The notes beneath the pieces were generated by a model that was given only the letters and a program-made list of their open reading frames with translations, had not been told where the DNA came from and did not search any database. A program made the translations under genes and the position numbers. Of a stretch of DNA of 64,000 bases, positions 26,241-35,177 are shown one piece after another. Each line of letters opens with the position of its first letter. Within the stretch, counting starts at the first letter, position 1. This stretch comes from Natrinema salinisoli (GTDB taxonomy: Archaea; Halobacteriota; Halobacteria; Halobacteriales; Natrialbaceae): the NCBI RefSeq assembly GCF_020405205.1, contig NZ_CP084471.1, forward strand, positions 49,815 to 113,814, in the 5' to 3' direction.

Positions 26241-26288
26241 CCGTGTCCTTGGTAAGGATGCGATCCCGAGTTCGAATATCGGTTTAAC
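26241..26288 (+). other. tRNA-Thr(GGT)-like 3' half, likely integrase attachment site
   Basis: The sequence folds as an anticodon arm (stem TGTCC/GGATG around loop TTGGTAA, anticodon GGT), a short variable region and a T arm (CCGAG, loop TTCGAAT, ATCGG). No D arm or 5' half precedes it, so this is not a functional tRNA. Anticodon-to-3'-end fragments next to a tyrosine integrase are typical attachment sites. Confidence 0.5.
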
Positions 26289-26339
26289 AACAACTGCATA
26301 TCCCTACTTTTATGATTACTATCTCGGTATTTCCCAGAA

Positions 26340-27569
26340 ATGACCGATCAACAGAAAGGTAACGTTCAGCATGTCTGCATATATCAGTGCCACCCTCAAG
26401 CTGATGACCCTTGGTACGATCTTTATGAGGAAATCGATGCTGATGAGTTAGATGATTACGAGAACACGAAGGATATTGTTCGGGGGTTTATGGGAACTTT
26501 AGAGCCAAAGCAGTATGGAGATCCGTCCATTAAGAGTTCTCGCAAGCATGATTTTGATACAGAGTCCACTCAATCAACTCTCAATACCCTCTCAACCTTC
26601 AATTTGGATGACGATACTAGCGAGGACAGCGCAGAAGAAGACGAAGCAGAAGAAGATAACGGCGACGAGGAAACAGAAGGCGATAGTGAGGATGAAGAAA
26701 CCTTTTCAGATGTATCGGATCCACTGGTTGATGGGTATGTTGAAGCACCTAATAGTGTAGATTGCTTTTTGTTGTTTGTTGAATATAGGTGGGAGAGTGA
26801 TCGGTACGAATCAGAAAACAGGTTGATGGTTGTACAACTTCCTCTGCGGGAGGACGTCTTTATTCCTGGAGAAGAGGGCGAAGGAGATGAAGACGCAGAA
26901 GAACTGTTCTCTCAACTCCAAGATGCTTTCGACGATAATTTGAAAAAATCAGTATTGTATCCTTATCAGGAGATACCAGAACTGGAAGACGATAGCTCGG
27001 AAGAGGGTACAGATGAGACAGATGAAACTTCTGAAGACGATAATTCAGATGAAGAGCGTCTGGGTGTTGCTTATCTGTATCAGGGTAATGGACAAGCACA
27101 ATACTGGTACAAGTACCTTGGTCTACAAGAAGAGGAACATAAGGACGAAATTTTGGCAAATCAACGGATTGAGGTTATAAAACAGTTGCAAGATGACGAT
27201 ACTGATGTGGAGGATCTTGACGATCCATTTAAAGAAATTGACTCATTGGAAGATGTTGATCTTGATGATCTACCAGATGGTATCGATCAGTATTGGGAGA
27301 GTGGTGTAGTTGTAGAGATAGGGAATGTCAAGATCCAGGGTCTTACTGTAGGCGATGTTCTCGGACAGGATGCAATTGAGTTCTATGAGAGTGAGGAGAC
27401 CGACGAGGTATTCACGGTTGTAAGAGGACAGGAACCATCGTTCCGGCCTGTGGGACAAGGAACTTATCACCAAACGGGCGATGAAGAAGATAATGATGAG
27501 GCTATTGACATCCCTATTTTCCCGGAACTATCTGAATACAAAGATTTGAGCCAACTGATCAATGATTGA
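26340..27569 (+). CDS. Unrecognised very acidic protein, first of a two-gene unit
   Basis: 409 residues. Ordered parts at each end (VQHVCIYQCHPQADDPWYDL; DCFLLFVEYRWESDRY; LPDGIDQYWESGVVVEIG) are separated by long Asp/Glu/Ser tracts (about 95-130 and 215-240). Base composition is clearly lower in G+C than the conjugation operon, a sign of transfer. It overlaps the next gene by 8 bp. No catalytic motif is evident; in context, a sensor or regulator partner of the membrane protein downstream. Confidence 0.7.
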   Translation: MTDQQKGNVQHVCIYQCHPQADDPWYDLYEEIDADELDDYENTKDIVRGFMGTLEPKQYGDPSIKSSRKHDFDTESTQSTLNTLSTFNLDDDTSEDSAEEDEAEEDNGDEETEGDSEDEETFSDVSDPLVDGYVEAPNSVDCFLLFVEYRWESDRYESENRLMVVQLPLREDVFIPGEEGEGDEDAEELFSQLQDAFDDNLKKSVLYPYQEIPELEDDSSEEGTDETDETSEDDNSDEERLGVAYLYQGNGQAQYWYKYLGLQEEEHKDEILANQRIEVIKQLQDDDTDVEDLDDPFKEIDSLEDVDLDDLPDGIDQYWESGVVVEIGNVKIQGLTVGDVLGQDAIEFYESEETDEVFTVVRGQEPSFRPVGQGTYHQTGDEEDNDEAIDIPIFPELSEYKDLSQLIND

Positions 27570-29571
27570 AGAATTATCATTTTTAGAACGCATACAGGAA
27601 GCCTATTTAGAGGATGCAACATGGGCTCCGGAGACGGTGACGGTCAATAACCAGCCAGTTAGTGAGCTGTCTAGATCAGAATTTGAGTCGTTAGTAGAGC
27701 AGATTGATTCTCGTCCGAGATGGTTCAGAAATTTTCAACTTGCTATTCCGGCGTCTTCGCCATATGAAACCGAGACCCAGGTCCTTACCCTACAAAACGG
27801 AGTGAGTTTTGAGCAGGGTGGAGTCACTGAAATGCTATCTGAGAATGATGAGGATAGCGCAGATCGGGCGGGAAGAATTTCGAATCATTTCTCAGATGGT
27901 GAGCATCGGGAAGGAGTTGAGCTGATCTTTGAGGCCCTCGGTATATCAGACATAGACGAGCTTGAGCTGTCAATCACAGTTAATAAATCACATATCGTAG
28001 AAGATTTTTGTGGCGAAAATTCGGTGGGTATTAGCGATGCAGATGTACAAATGTGGACTAGTAAAGAGACGCTGGGGAAATGGATTGGGAGATCCAGCGT
28101 AGAACATATAATTGACAGACAATTCAATGATTCGACCACACCCTATCACTACTTTCTGGAAAATGAGGGAGTTGAAGAGAGCCGATTTCTGGGTTTTGTG
28201 TCGGCTCATTCCTTGGAGAACGGTAGAACGGATTTTCTCCCCGTGAGTTGCCAGGAGGATTATAGAAGAGAACAAGAGATACTATCTTCTGTTTTTGAGG
28301 GTACTAAGTTCAGCTCCCCGCCTGTTTCACCACTTGTATTTGATAATGCAGTAATCCGTGAAGTCTATCAAAGTGTCTTTATCTTTGCGGCTACTGCTTG
28401 TCTGGCCAGTGATTACAGCCTCAGCGGAGATTCATTTGAAGCGGAGACAAAGACCGACCGGCATCATACGAGAAGTGAGTTTGATTTTAATGAATCAAGT
28501 GATGTTTCGTTTGACGACCACCCGCTGAATGACTTGTATGGTCTGTTGGAGCAGGTGCTTCACGATGACGGACCGTCCTCCCTGAACCATTGGCACCAAG
28601 CTGTCGCCACCCATTGCTCATCTTTTACCGAGATATCGTTAAAGCGTCGTGAGATTGTTCACTACTGCGGATTCCTTCAAGAGGAAGCAGCTAAACAAGA
28701 ATTAGAGCAACTACAAAACACGGTCGAAGAAGCATTCGAGTTAACGAGAACTGTCGCAAACTCGCTTTCAGAAGCCTCTCAGTCTCTTACATCGGATCTT
28801 CAGAAGGTCATCATCACACTTCTGGCCGCTATAGTAACGAATTTCGTTCTGATCCTACGCTATTCGGATCTTCATGTTCTTGCCCCATTCAGCGTATCAG
28901 CCATCGCAGCAGTTCTCATCTTTTACTTCCCGATCATCCAAAATGAGATCGATGAAACCCAGTCGGTAATGAAGAACCGTACTGGAGATTTCATAATTTA
29001 CCTTTCAGAGATCCGTAGTCATGTGGGTTCACGAGTTTTCGACCTCGAGAAGATAGAGGACCAACATAAAGTTCATCTTAGTACCGCGTTCAATTCGCTT
29101 CAAAATGCGAGACAGACGACCAGTAGAATCTATCTACTATTAGTATTTATCTGGGTTATCATCATCTTTTATGGGTTTATCATAGTAGCTGATAGTACAT
29201 TCGTTGGTCTACAAAATTGGCTCAGCGGCCTTGGCTTACAAACATCAACTGACCAGGGACAAGGAGTAATAAAAATAACAATACTGGTCTCAACAGTACC
29301 GGCAATCTGGCTCCTCTACAAACTAATAAGCTATCATCGTGCTTCTGAGGCCCAATTCCTATCATGTTCTATGAGCATAGGTGAATCATCCAACGATCCA
29401 GAAATCAACTTTCCACAGATAGAAGATGAATCAACCAGCATGGACGAGATCGATATTGACTTCTTTGAAAATGCCACCCCTCGTCATTATTTTGAATACT
29501 GTCCTCCTCTTCTGGCAGTACTTTTTATCAGTATTATCGTAATCGCTGGTGCCGCTATATATGTCAACTGA
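27562..29571 (+). CDS. Unrecognised membrane protein, second of a two-gene unit
   Basis: 669 residues: a large cytoplasmic N-terminal domain (1 to about 400), a coiled-coil-like helix (EAAKQELEQLQNTVEEAFEL), two membrane helices near 420-460 (VIITLLAAIVTNFVLIL, AIAAVLIFYFPII), a second coiled stretch, and three more helices at about 515-540, 570-590 and 645-668. A soluble sensor plus C-terminal membrane helices resembles effectors of abortive defence systems, but I cannot match a family. It is translationally coupled to the acidic protein upstream and shares its low G+C content. Confidence 0.7.
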   Translation: MIEELSFLERIQEAYLEDATWAPETVTVNNQPVSELSRSEFESLVEQIDSRPRWFRNFQLAIPASSPYETETQVLTLQNGVSFEQGGVTEMLSENDEDSADRAGRISNHFSDGEHREGVELIFEALGISDIDELELSITVNKSHIVEDFCGENSVGISDADVQMWTSKETLGKWIGRSSVEHIIDRQFNDSTTPYHYFLENEGVEESRFLGFVSAHSLENGRTDFLPVSCQEDYRREQEILSSVFEGTKFSSPPVSPLVFDNAVIREVYQSVFIFAATACLASDYSLSGDSFEAETKTDRHHTRSEFDFNESSDVSFDDHPLNDLYGLLEQVLHDDGPSSLNHWHQAVATHCSSFTEISLKRREIVHYCGFLQEEAAKQELEQLQNTVEEAFELTRTVANSLSEASQSLTSDLQKVIITLLAAIVTNFVLILRYSDLHVLAPFSVSAIAAVLIFYFPIIQNEIDETQSVMKNRTGDFIIYLSEIRSHVGSRVFDLEKIEDQHKVHLSTAFNSLQNARQTTSRIYLLLVFIWVIIIFYGFIIVADSTFVGLQNWLSGLGLQTSTDQGQGVIKITILVSTVPAIWLLYKLISYHRASEAQFLSCSMSIGESSNDPEINFPQIEDESTSMDEIDIDFFENATPRHYFEYCPPLLAVLFISIIVIAGAAIYVN

Positions 29572-29686
29572 CGATTGAACCATAGAGTATACTAGGATGA
29601 TTACACGGAATTAATAATGATTAGAACAGAACAATAGTCATTCTTCTGGCTAAAGCTTTTGTCGACTGGTTAAGAATTGTGTAATA

Positions 29687-30955
29687 ATGAGTGAAAGAGA
29701 GAAGCTCAAAGGATATGATCCAGACGAAGTTCTTCTGGACCGGATCGATAATCGAAGCAAGGAGTTCTCCAATCGTCTTCATGAAGTGTTCACGGGCGAC
29801 CGCCTCGATCACAGGGCACCAATGGTCCGCATTCTTCTCGTGGACCGGTTTGAGGAACAGGTTCGGGAGTTCGTAAGGCAATATGACTTGTTGAAAGAAC
29901 GGAACATCAACCGACGGTATGCTGAAGAATTTCTGGAGTCTGAGTATGATGTCCCGCGGGAAGACTTGGATACAGACGATCGCTCGGAGTTACTTCTCGT
30001 TATCTACGAACACGGGCTAGAAGACGAGCTTGAGAAGATTATGTTCCGCTCGGAGTTATTCGCCGTCAAGAACGAGGAATCATATTATCTTGATGAGAAG
30101 CTTGAAATCGACGATATCGATACCGGAGTTAGCGAGTTCATGGAACAGAGGAACATTGAGGAACAGCGGTTGGACCCGTTGCGGATTCTCGTTGACTCTG
30201 ACGATGAGGCCGTATTCTTGCAAATCTATCGCGAGTACGGCCGGAAATATCGCCGAATCTTCGAGTACCGTGATGACGGCAAGGACACACCGCCAGCAAA
30301 ACCGTCTATCACTGGGGAACAATACTACCCTCTGAAAAACATCGGCATCAGCATCGAACCAGGGCAGGAAGAAACAAAAATAACCTTTACCAAGGAGCCA
30401 GGTGCCAACGGATGGCGTCGGGAGATTAATGAACTGTTTGATTTCCTGTTCGGTATTGACGAACCGTTAGAACGATTTACTGAAGAACGATCCGAGGTAA
30501 TCGAGACGATTCAACAAGGTGCAAAGGAAGCGGCGGAGAGCGAGGAGAATACCTCCGATGCTTTAAAAGAAGTGATATCCAAGACGAAAGAAGGCCGAAA
30601 GGAGGATCTAAAGGACGAAGAACTACCGAAAGACAAGGAAGAAGAGCTGATTACAAAATACGAATCGATAGAACTTGTAGGCTATGCGATTAGCGACGAC
30701 CAGTCGACAAGCACTGACGAGTTTGTTATCATCGCGAACAACTTAGACAATTTGTTCGAGACAATCGACGGCATTGAGACCAGTTTCCAAGACTACTTGG
30801 AGAAAGCCGATGAGGAGAATATCGAACTTGTTCTGCAAATCGGCGGAGAACGGATTCGTCTGGAATCCGGTGATTGGTCGCCGTTGAGCGGACGAATATC
30901 AGAAGAGAATAAGGAAGCACTGGAACGGTTCTTCCAACCTAGCGATGAGGAGTGA
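29687..30955 (+). CDS. Unrecognised partner of the FokI-like nuclease
   Basis: 422 residues, highly charged and mostly helical. FSNRLHEVFTGDRLDH and the Glu/Lys-rich segment about 270-325 suggest coiled coils. A C-terminal beta/alpha part (DEFVIIANNLDNLFETIDGI, IELVLQIGGERIRLESGDW) ends the chain. No nuclease, ATPase or HTH motif is visible. It overlaps the nuclease gene by 11 bp, so the two are probably made together. The likely role is target recognition or control of the nuclease. Confidence 0.7.
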   Translation: MSEREKLKGYDPDEVLLDRIDNRSKEFSNRLHEVFTGDRLDHRAPMVRILLVDRFEEQVREFVRQYDLLKERNINRRYAEEFLESEYDVPREDLDTDDRSELLLVIYEHGLEDELEKIMFRSELFAVKNEESYYLDEKLEIDDIDTGVSEFMEQRNIEEQRLDPLRILVDSDDEAVFLQIYREYGRKYRRIFEYRDDGKDTPPAKPSITGEQYYPLKNIGISIEPGQEETKITFTKEPGANGWRREINELFDFLFGIDEPLERFTEERSEVIETIQQGAKEAAESEENTSDALKEVISKTKEGRKEDLKDEELPKDKEEELITKYESIELVGYAISDDQSTSTDEFVIIANNLDNLFETIDGIETSFQDYLEKADEENIELVLQIGGERIRLESGDWSPLSGRISEENKEALERFFQPSDEE

Positions 30956-32399
30956 TATTGTCCAAGCCCTACAGAGATTCCTCGCAGAGGAACGTCCAGT
31001 TGAAGAGAATAAGGTTCCGGCAGAGTTAGATGGTGTCTATCGCGAGAAACTAGTGCAGCCACCCAGCACCTGTGTTGTCGATGGCTGTGACAACGAAGCC
31101 CGGGTATTGGAAGAAGATGGACAGTTCTTGGTACGGTGCTACGCGAACTCCGAGCATGTCGAATATGTTGATAAAGATGATCGACAGCGATATCGGCCTG
31201 ACTTTGAGGCCGTATTGAATGATGTCGCCGCCAATCTAAGTCTTACCTCGGAGGACTATACTGGTGATGCCTTACCACGATATGCTTTGATTCGGACAGA
31301 GGAAAACATCGATATTGCGGTGTTATATGGACCGAATGACTACGAAAGGACTATCAAGGATGTGTTGCAGCGGACAATTGAGAAGGGCAAACCTTGTCTA
31401 TTACTGACTCCGCGAGACGAGATAAGCGATATCGTTGAGCTACAATCGGTCTACGGCACAGGCTATCTCGCTTATGCTATGCCTTTCCAACAGGTGGCCA
31501 GCACTACACAGATTCAAGAGACTCTTCAAACGATAGTGGAACTGCATGCGCTCAACCAACAAGTGATTGCGGACCGGTTTGGCGAAGACCCGAACGATTT
31601 CACCGTTAAAGCTGACCGCAACCCTAGCTACATCTTGTCGGAACTGAGTCAACTTAAGATACTCCGTAGAAATGGAGAGATTCGCAGAGGAGATGGAAGC
31701 CGATTAGAAAAGATCAGCGAGGCCGCGTTCTCGCACCTATTCAGTGTAGAACCAGGGTTCGGTGGTGAGGATAGTACCGGGGAGATCGAACCGGATAATC
31801 TCTTCTACATTCAGGAGGAGGGAAGCCACGGCATGACAGAGTATGAGCCGATTCTAGGGGTTGTGGATACAAAGTCAGGAAAGGTGGCGAATTTCGGGCA
31901 AGAGAAGGTAGATGGAAAGCATGAGGAATACGTGAAGCGGGCGCGAAGGTACGCGTTCCAAAGCGCGGCGATCGCACATATTTTCGTTGTGGCAGATGTC
32001 AGTGGGCAGCAGGAGATCAAGTTCTATGATCGGATGCAACGCCACTATGGCGAAGATATGTATATGATAGTTTTGACGGTGGATGGGTTTTTGGCGATTA
32101 TGGCTGCGTATCTTTCGGCAACTCTTTCGAACGAACTCTCATTAGATGCTGGGTCGTTTACGAGAGGTATATATCCGCTGTTCCACCGAGATACATTTAA
32201 TTCGGCTGAGTATCAGTATCTGCGGGCGCATACAAGAAATGTCGGTCATTCGGACAAGGAGCAGTCTGAGTATGAACAGGCCTACGATGAGCGGCCTGGT
32301 CTGCTTGTGGTTACACGAGATGTCGTCATGGCCCATTTAGAACAGAGGATCGGAGGAACAGGAGAGATTGAGAGACTTCTGGAAGCCTACTTGGATTAG
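30945..32399 (+). CDS. FokI-like PD-(D/E)XK nuclease-domain protein
   Basis: 484 residues. A Cys/His cluster near 42-71 (TCVVDGCDNEARVL ... VRCYANSEHV) could bind zinc. The region about 255-390 resembles the FokI cleavage domain: IEPDNLFYI with Asp284, then LGVVDTKSGK with Asp308 and Lys310, followed by a helix and AHIFVVADVSG. FokI has the same order (PD ... VDTK ... FLFVSG). No methyltransferase is nearby, so this is not a standard restriction-modification pair. I infer a defence nuclease controlled by its overlapping partner. Confidence 0.65.
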   Translation: MRSDIVQALQRFLAEERPVEENKVPAELDGVYREKLVQPPSTCVVDGCDNEARVLEEDGQFLVRCYANSEHVEYVDKDDRQRYRPDFEAVLNDVAANLSLTSEDYTGDALPRYALIRTEENIDIAVLYGPNDYERTIKDVLQRTIEKGKPCLLLTPRDEISDIVELQSVYGTGYLAYAMPFQQVASTTQIQETLQTIVELHALNQQVIADRFGEDPNDFTVKADRNPSYILSELSQLKILRRNGEIRRGDGSRLEKISEAAFSHLFSVEPGFGGEDSTGEIEPDNLFYIQEEGSHGMTEYEPILGVVDTKSGKVANFGQEKVDGKHEEYVKRARRYAFQSAAIAHIFVVADVSGQQEIKFYDRMQRHYGEDMYMIVLTVDGFLAIMAAYLSATLSNELSLDAGSFTRGIYPLFHRDTFNSAEYQYLRAHTRNVGHSDKEQSEYEQAYDERPGLLVVTRDVVMAHLEQRIGGTGEIERLLEAYLD

Positions 32400-32575
32400 A
32401 AGGTGTTAAATTATGATTCTGTTAGGAGCGAGGAAAATTTTGGAGGTTGATGTGGACCGTAGTGTAGAAGGTGTCGGTGATTTTTGCCGGCGAACTCTCT
32501 AAGCATGATGGTGTATCGAAGAAGACTGAATACGAAAATACGATCGCTCACTGCCACAGTAGTCGGCTTGAGGAT

Positions 32576-33733
32576 TCAGCGGCCAGTGAACTCGTTCCAT
32601 AATGGTTCGAAGTCAAATTCCACAAACATCGATTCCCGCAGATCTCGATCCAACTCTGACATTAACTTAGCAAACTCATCTCGCGTGTAGTGTGTCGGCT
32701 TCTGAATATTCGCAGAATTGTTCTCAGTCATCCTGCTGAACCGAAGAGCATCTCCCCCTTTCAGCCGGAGCTCCGGGTAATGCCCGTTCCTATCCTTAAT
32801 TTCAGCAACCACAGCCTGATGGCTTCCCTGGAAATCTTCCTGGCCCTCTGATGGCCCGTATCCTCCGTTCTTTGCCCACTCGATTAGAGGATCTAGCGAA
32901 GGTTCGATATCGCCTTCATCGTTCTCGACTCCGATGAATGTCTCTCGCCGGATATGTCTCTCAACTTGGCTGAAGAGATGTCGGAAGTCATCTGCGGAGA
33001 GCCATGCTGAGTAATACAGTACGAAGTCGTCATTTGCTGAATCTCGATACCAGGAAAGGAAGCGGAAAGCGTACGGTTCCCCTTCAAGATCTGGCTCATA
33101 CCGGATAAGGATCTGATTCACCTGCTTATTGTTGTCGTCACTATCCGTGATTGTTGACTCCGCAATTACACCCTCCATCTCCTCGTTCAACAGAAACTCG
33201 GCGTACTGGTCCACAAGGAAATCGTTCATACCCTCTTCGACCTCCAGATCCGCAAAACTGCTGTAGACGTCCGCCCATTCAGCTGTAGCAATCTCTAAGG
33301 CCTCGAACTGCTGTTTATACCTGTTCAATTGTTCGGAGCTAAGAGTTTCCGAACCGGTCTTTGCTTCGATGATAATTGAGAAAACTTGGTCGCCTTTTGG
33401 AGTGATAGCACTTATTTGGCCATCGGCCCGGCCATCTTTTTCCTCACTTTCGACCTCCTCAATCTGAGTACGGTAGTTGGAGAGACCGAGGATGTAAGCT
33501 TCATCGTAATCTGGGTTGTCGCTCGGGTAGACCTCGATATCGTATACGTATCCCATGATTTCCTCGTCTGTTGCTGTCCAAAACTTGGGGAGAAGGTCTG
33601 TAAGTACAGACTCAGTGATAGAGTCATCTGTTCGTTCGAGAACGGTGACTAGATGTTTGACTACGTTTTGTTCGTACTGGGCATCGCTCTCATACCTGGG
33701 CTGGAAGAAAATATTCCGAGTACGTGAGTCCAT
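32576..33733 (-). CDS. PD-(D/E)XK nuclease-like protein
   Basis: 385 residues. Asp104 (GRADGQISAI), then Glu123-x-Lys125 in SIIIEAKTGSETL, then a helix with QLNRYKQQFE form a PD-(D/E)XK core with the Q-x-x-x-Y element seen in Cas4/RecB-like nucleases. The N-terminus is helical, and the C-terminal half (about 160-385) contains a substrate-binding-like domain. It is convergent with the FokI-like unit and has its own promoter. It is probably another DNA-targeting defence protein of the island. Confidence 0.65.
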   Translation of the reverse strand: MDSRTRNIFFQPRYESDAQYEQNVVKHLVTVLERTDDSITESVLTDLLPKFWTATDEEIMGYVYDIEVYPSDNPDYDEAYILGLSNYRTQIEEVESEEKDGRADGQISAITPKGDQVFSIIIEAKTGSETLSSEQLNRYKQQFEALEIATAEWADVYSSFADLEVEEGMNDFLVDQYAEFLLNEEMEGVIAESTITDSDDNNKQVNQILIRYEPDLEGEPYAFRFLSWYRDSANDDFVLYYSAWLSADDFRHLFSQVERHIRRETFIGVENDEGDIEPSLDPLIEWAKNGGYGPSEGQEDFQGSHQAVVAEIKDRNGHYPELRLKGGDALRFSRMTENNSANIQKPTHYTRDEFAKLMSELDRDLRESMFVEFDFEPLWNEFTGR

Positions 33734-34116
33734 GAAGGTTCCTGTCTCAAGGATGGAACAACGGTTTTTCGATGAGATCCTCTTTATATGAGGAGGGTAT
33801 TGTCTACCCTTGAGGTCCTACAGTCAGTTCGGTGGTCCCTTGGCGAACATAGGACTCGTCCTTTGGCCCAAATACTTTCTAACCCCTCCAGAATGCAGTA
33901 GAAATCGAAGGCAATAAACTCTCAAGTTCCTTTAGCGGTTTTGATTCCCTCTCAGAAGTTATTTGATGACGCTGCCACCGATCTAACGGCAGCAGCGGGC
34001 CAATCGGCACTCATAGGTCTCGTCACTCCGTTGTAGAGGAGTATAGAACAGCGAATCAAGCACTTTAGTCTGAGTCACAATCCAGCTGAACCGAATTCCG
34101 TACCCGATAGCGTCTA
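33734..34116. other. Spacer between the defence cargo and the first TFB gene
   Basis: No convincing gene. It contains the promoter of the minus-strand nuclease gene and AT-rich sequence. A search by eye for a second copy of the tRNA-Thr-like half, which would mark the element's other end, found none here. Confidence 0.4.
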
Positions 34117-34177
34117 TTTTCCCCCAATAGGTGAGGGGCTCGCTGTAATAGCGAGTTCCCGAAACACGGTGAGAACG
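34117..34177 (+). promoter_or_regulatory. Tandem-hairpin leader before the first TFB gene
   Basis: TTTT, CCCCC...GGTGAGGGG, then CTCGCT-GTAAT-AGCGAG extended by G-rich/TTCC pairing to about 10 bp. The ATG at 34178 follows about 18 bases later. Confidence 0.6.
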
Positions 34178-35104
34178 ATGGCAACTAGAGACATCTACGA
34201 GAGCGGATTCGACGAAGACATCCGAACGGAATCGAGTGCGAACCAGTGTCCCGAGTGCGACGGTCGGGTCACCACGAACGCGGTCGAAACGGTCTGCGAA
34301 GACTGTGGCCTGGTCATCGACGAGCAGCGTATCGATCATGGGCCGGAGCGGCGAGCGTACGACGACGAGGAGCGCAGGCGAACGGGTGCCCCACTCACTG
34401 CGGCCCGTCACGATCGCGGCCTGTCGACAGAGATCGGTCGCGGTACCGACGCGAAGGGGAACGAAATCTCTGGACAGAAGCGACGGCGACTCGCGCGGAT
34501 GCGTCGTGAGCAGACCCGGGGTCGCTGGCGGTCGAAAGCAGAACGGAATCTCGCCCACGGGCTGGGCGAAGTGCGCCGGTTGGCGAGTGCGCTCGAGCTC
34601 TCCGATTCGGTCCGCGACCAGGCGTGTCAGCTCTTCCGGAGCGCCCAGAACGAGGATCTGCTTCGTGGCAGATCCATCGAGGCCATCGCCGCAGCCAGCG
34701 TCTACGGAGCCTGCCGGTGCAACGGCCTCTCGCGGTTAGTGGACGACGTCAGCGAGATGGCCCGCGTCGCGGAGTCACGGGTCACGAACGCGTACAAAAC
34801 GCTGAACGAAGAGCTGGGGCTCCCCACTGAGCCCGTCTCCCCCAGCATGTTCGTGCCGCGACTCGCCTCGGACCTCGAGTGTCCGGACGAAATCCGACAG
34901 CGGGCCCGAACGCTCGCGGAACAGGCCGAGGAGCGCGGCGTCACGACGGGCGTCCATCCGGCCGGGTTCGCCGCAGCCTGCCTCTACAAGGCCGGTCGCG
35001 AAGAGGGCCGATGGCTGACGCAATCCGAGGCCGCGGACGTGGCGAACGCCTCGAAGGCGACTGTCCGGGCACACCGGGATACGTTGGAGGAACAGGTCGC
35101 CTGA
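34178..35104 (+). CDS. tfb: Transcription initiation factor TFB (first copy)
   Basis: 308 residues from the ATG at 34178, aligned with MATREIYTT of the second copy; the upstream GTG at 34169 is less likely. The N-terminal zinc ribbon has CPECDGRV and CEDCGLV. The B-finger/linker TGAPLTAARHDRGLSTEIG is near residue 75. Two cyclin folds follow (AAASVYGACR, AAACLYKAGR). TFB recruits RNA polymerase to TATA-bound TBP. Haloarchaea carry several TFBs, and plasmid copies may direct element-specific promoters. Confidence 0.95.
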   Translation: MATRDIYESGFDEDIRTESSANQCPECDGRVTTNAVETVCEDCGLVIDEQRIDHGPERRAYDDEERRRTGAPLTAARHDRGLSTEIGRGTDAKGNEISGQKRRRLARMRREQTRGRWRSKAERNLAHGLGEVRRLASALELSDSVRDQACQLFRSAQNEDLLRGRSIEAIAAASVYGACRCNGLSRLVDDVSEMARVAESRVTNAYKTLNEELGLPTEPVSPSMFVPRLASDLECPDEIRQRARTLAEQAEERGVTTGVHPAGFAAACLYKAGREEGRWLTQSEAADVANASKATVRAHRDTLEEQVA

Positions 35105-35177
35105 CGCAGTCCACTGTCTCTCCGTCTGTACTGCACATCGTTCTATCCACGCTACGATTTAAACACGAAGACGAGCC

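Noticed and set aside
26340..33733. CRISPR array or Cas genes in the defence-like island
   Set aside because: I saw no regularly spaced direct repeats and no Cas signature; the nuclease motifs are of the FokI and PD-(D/E)XK types.
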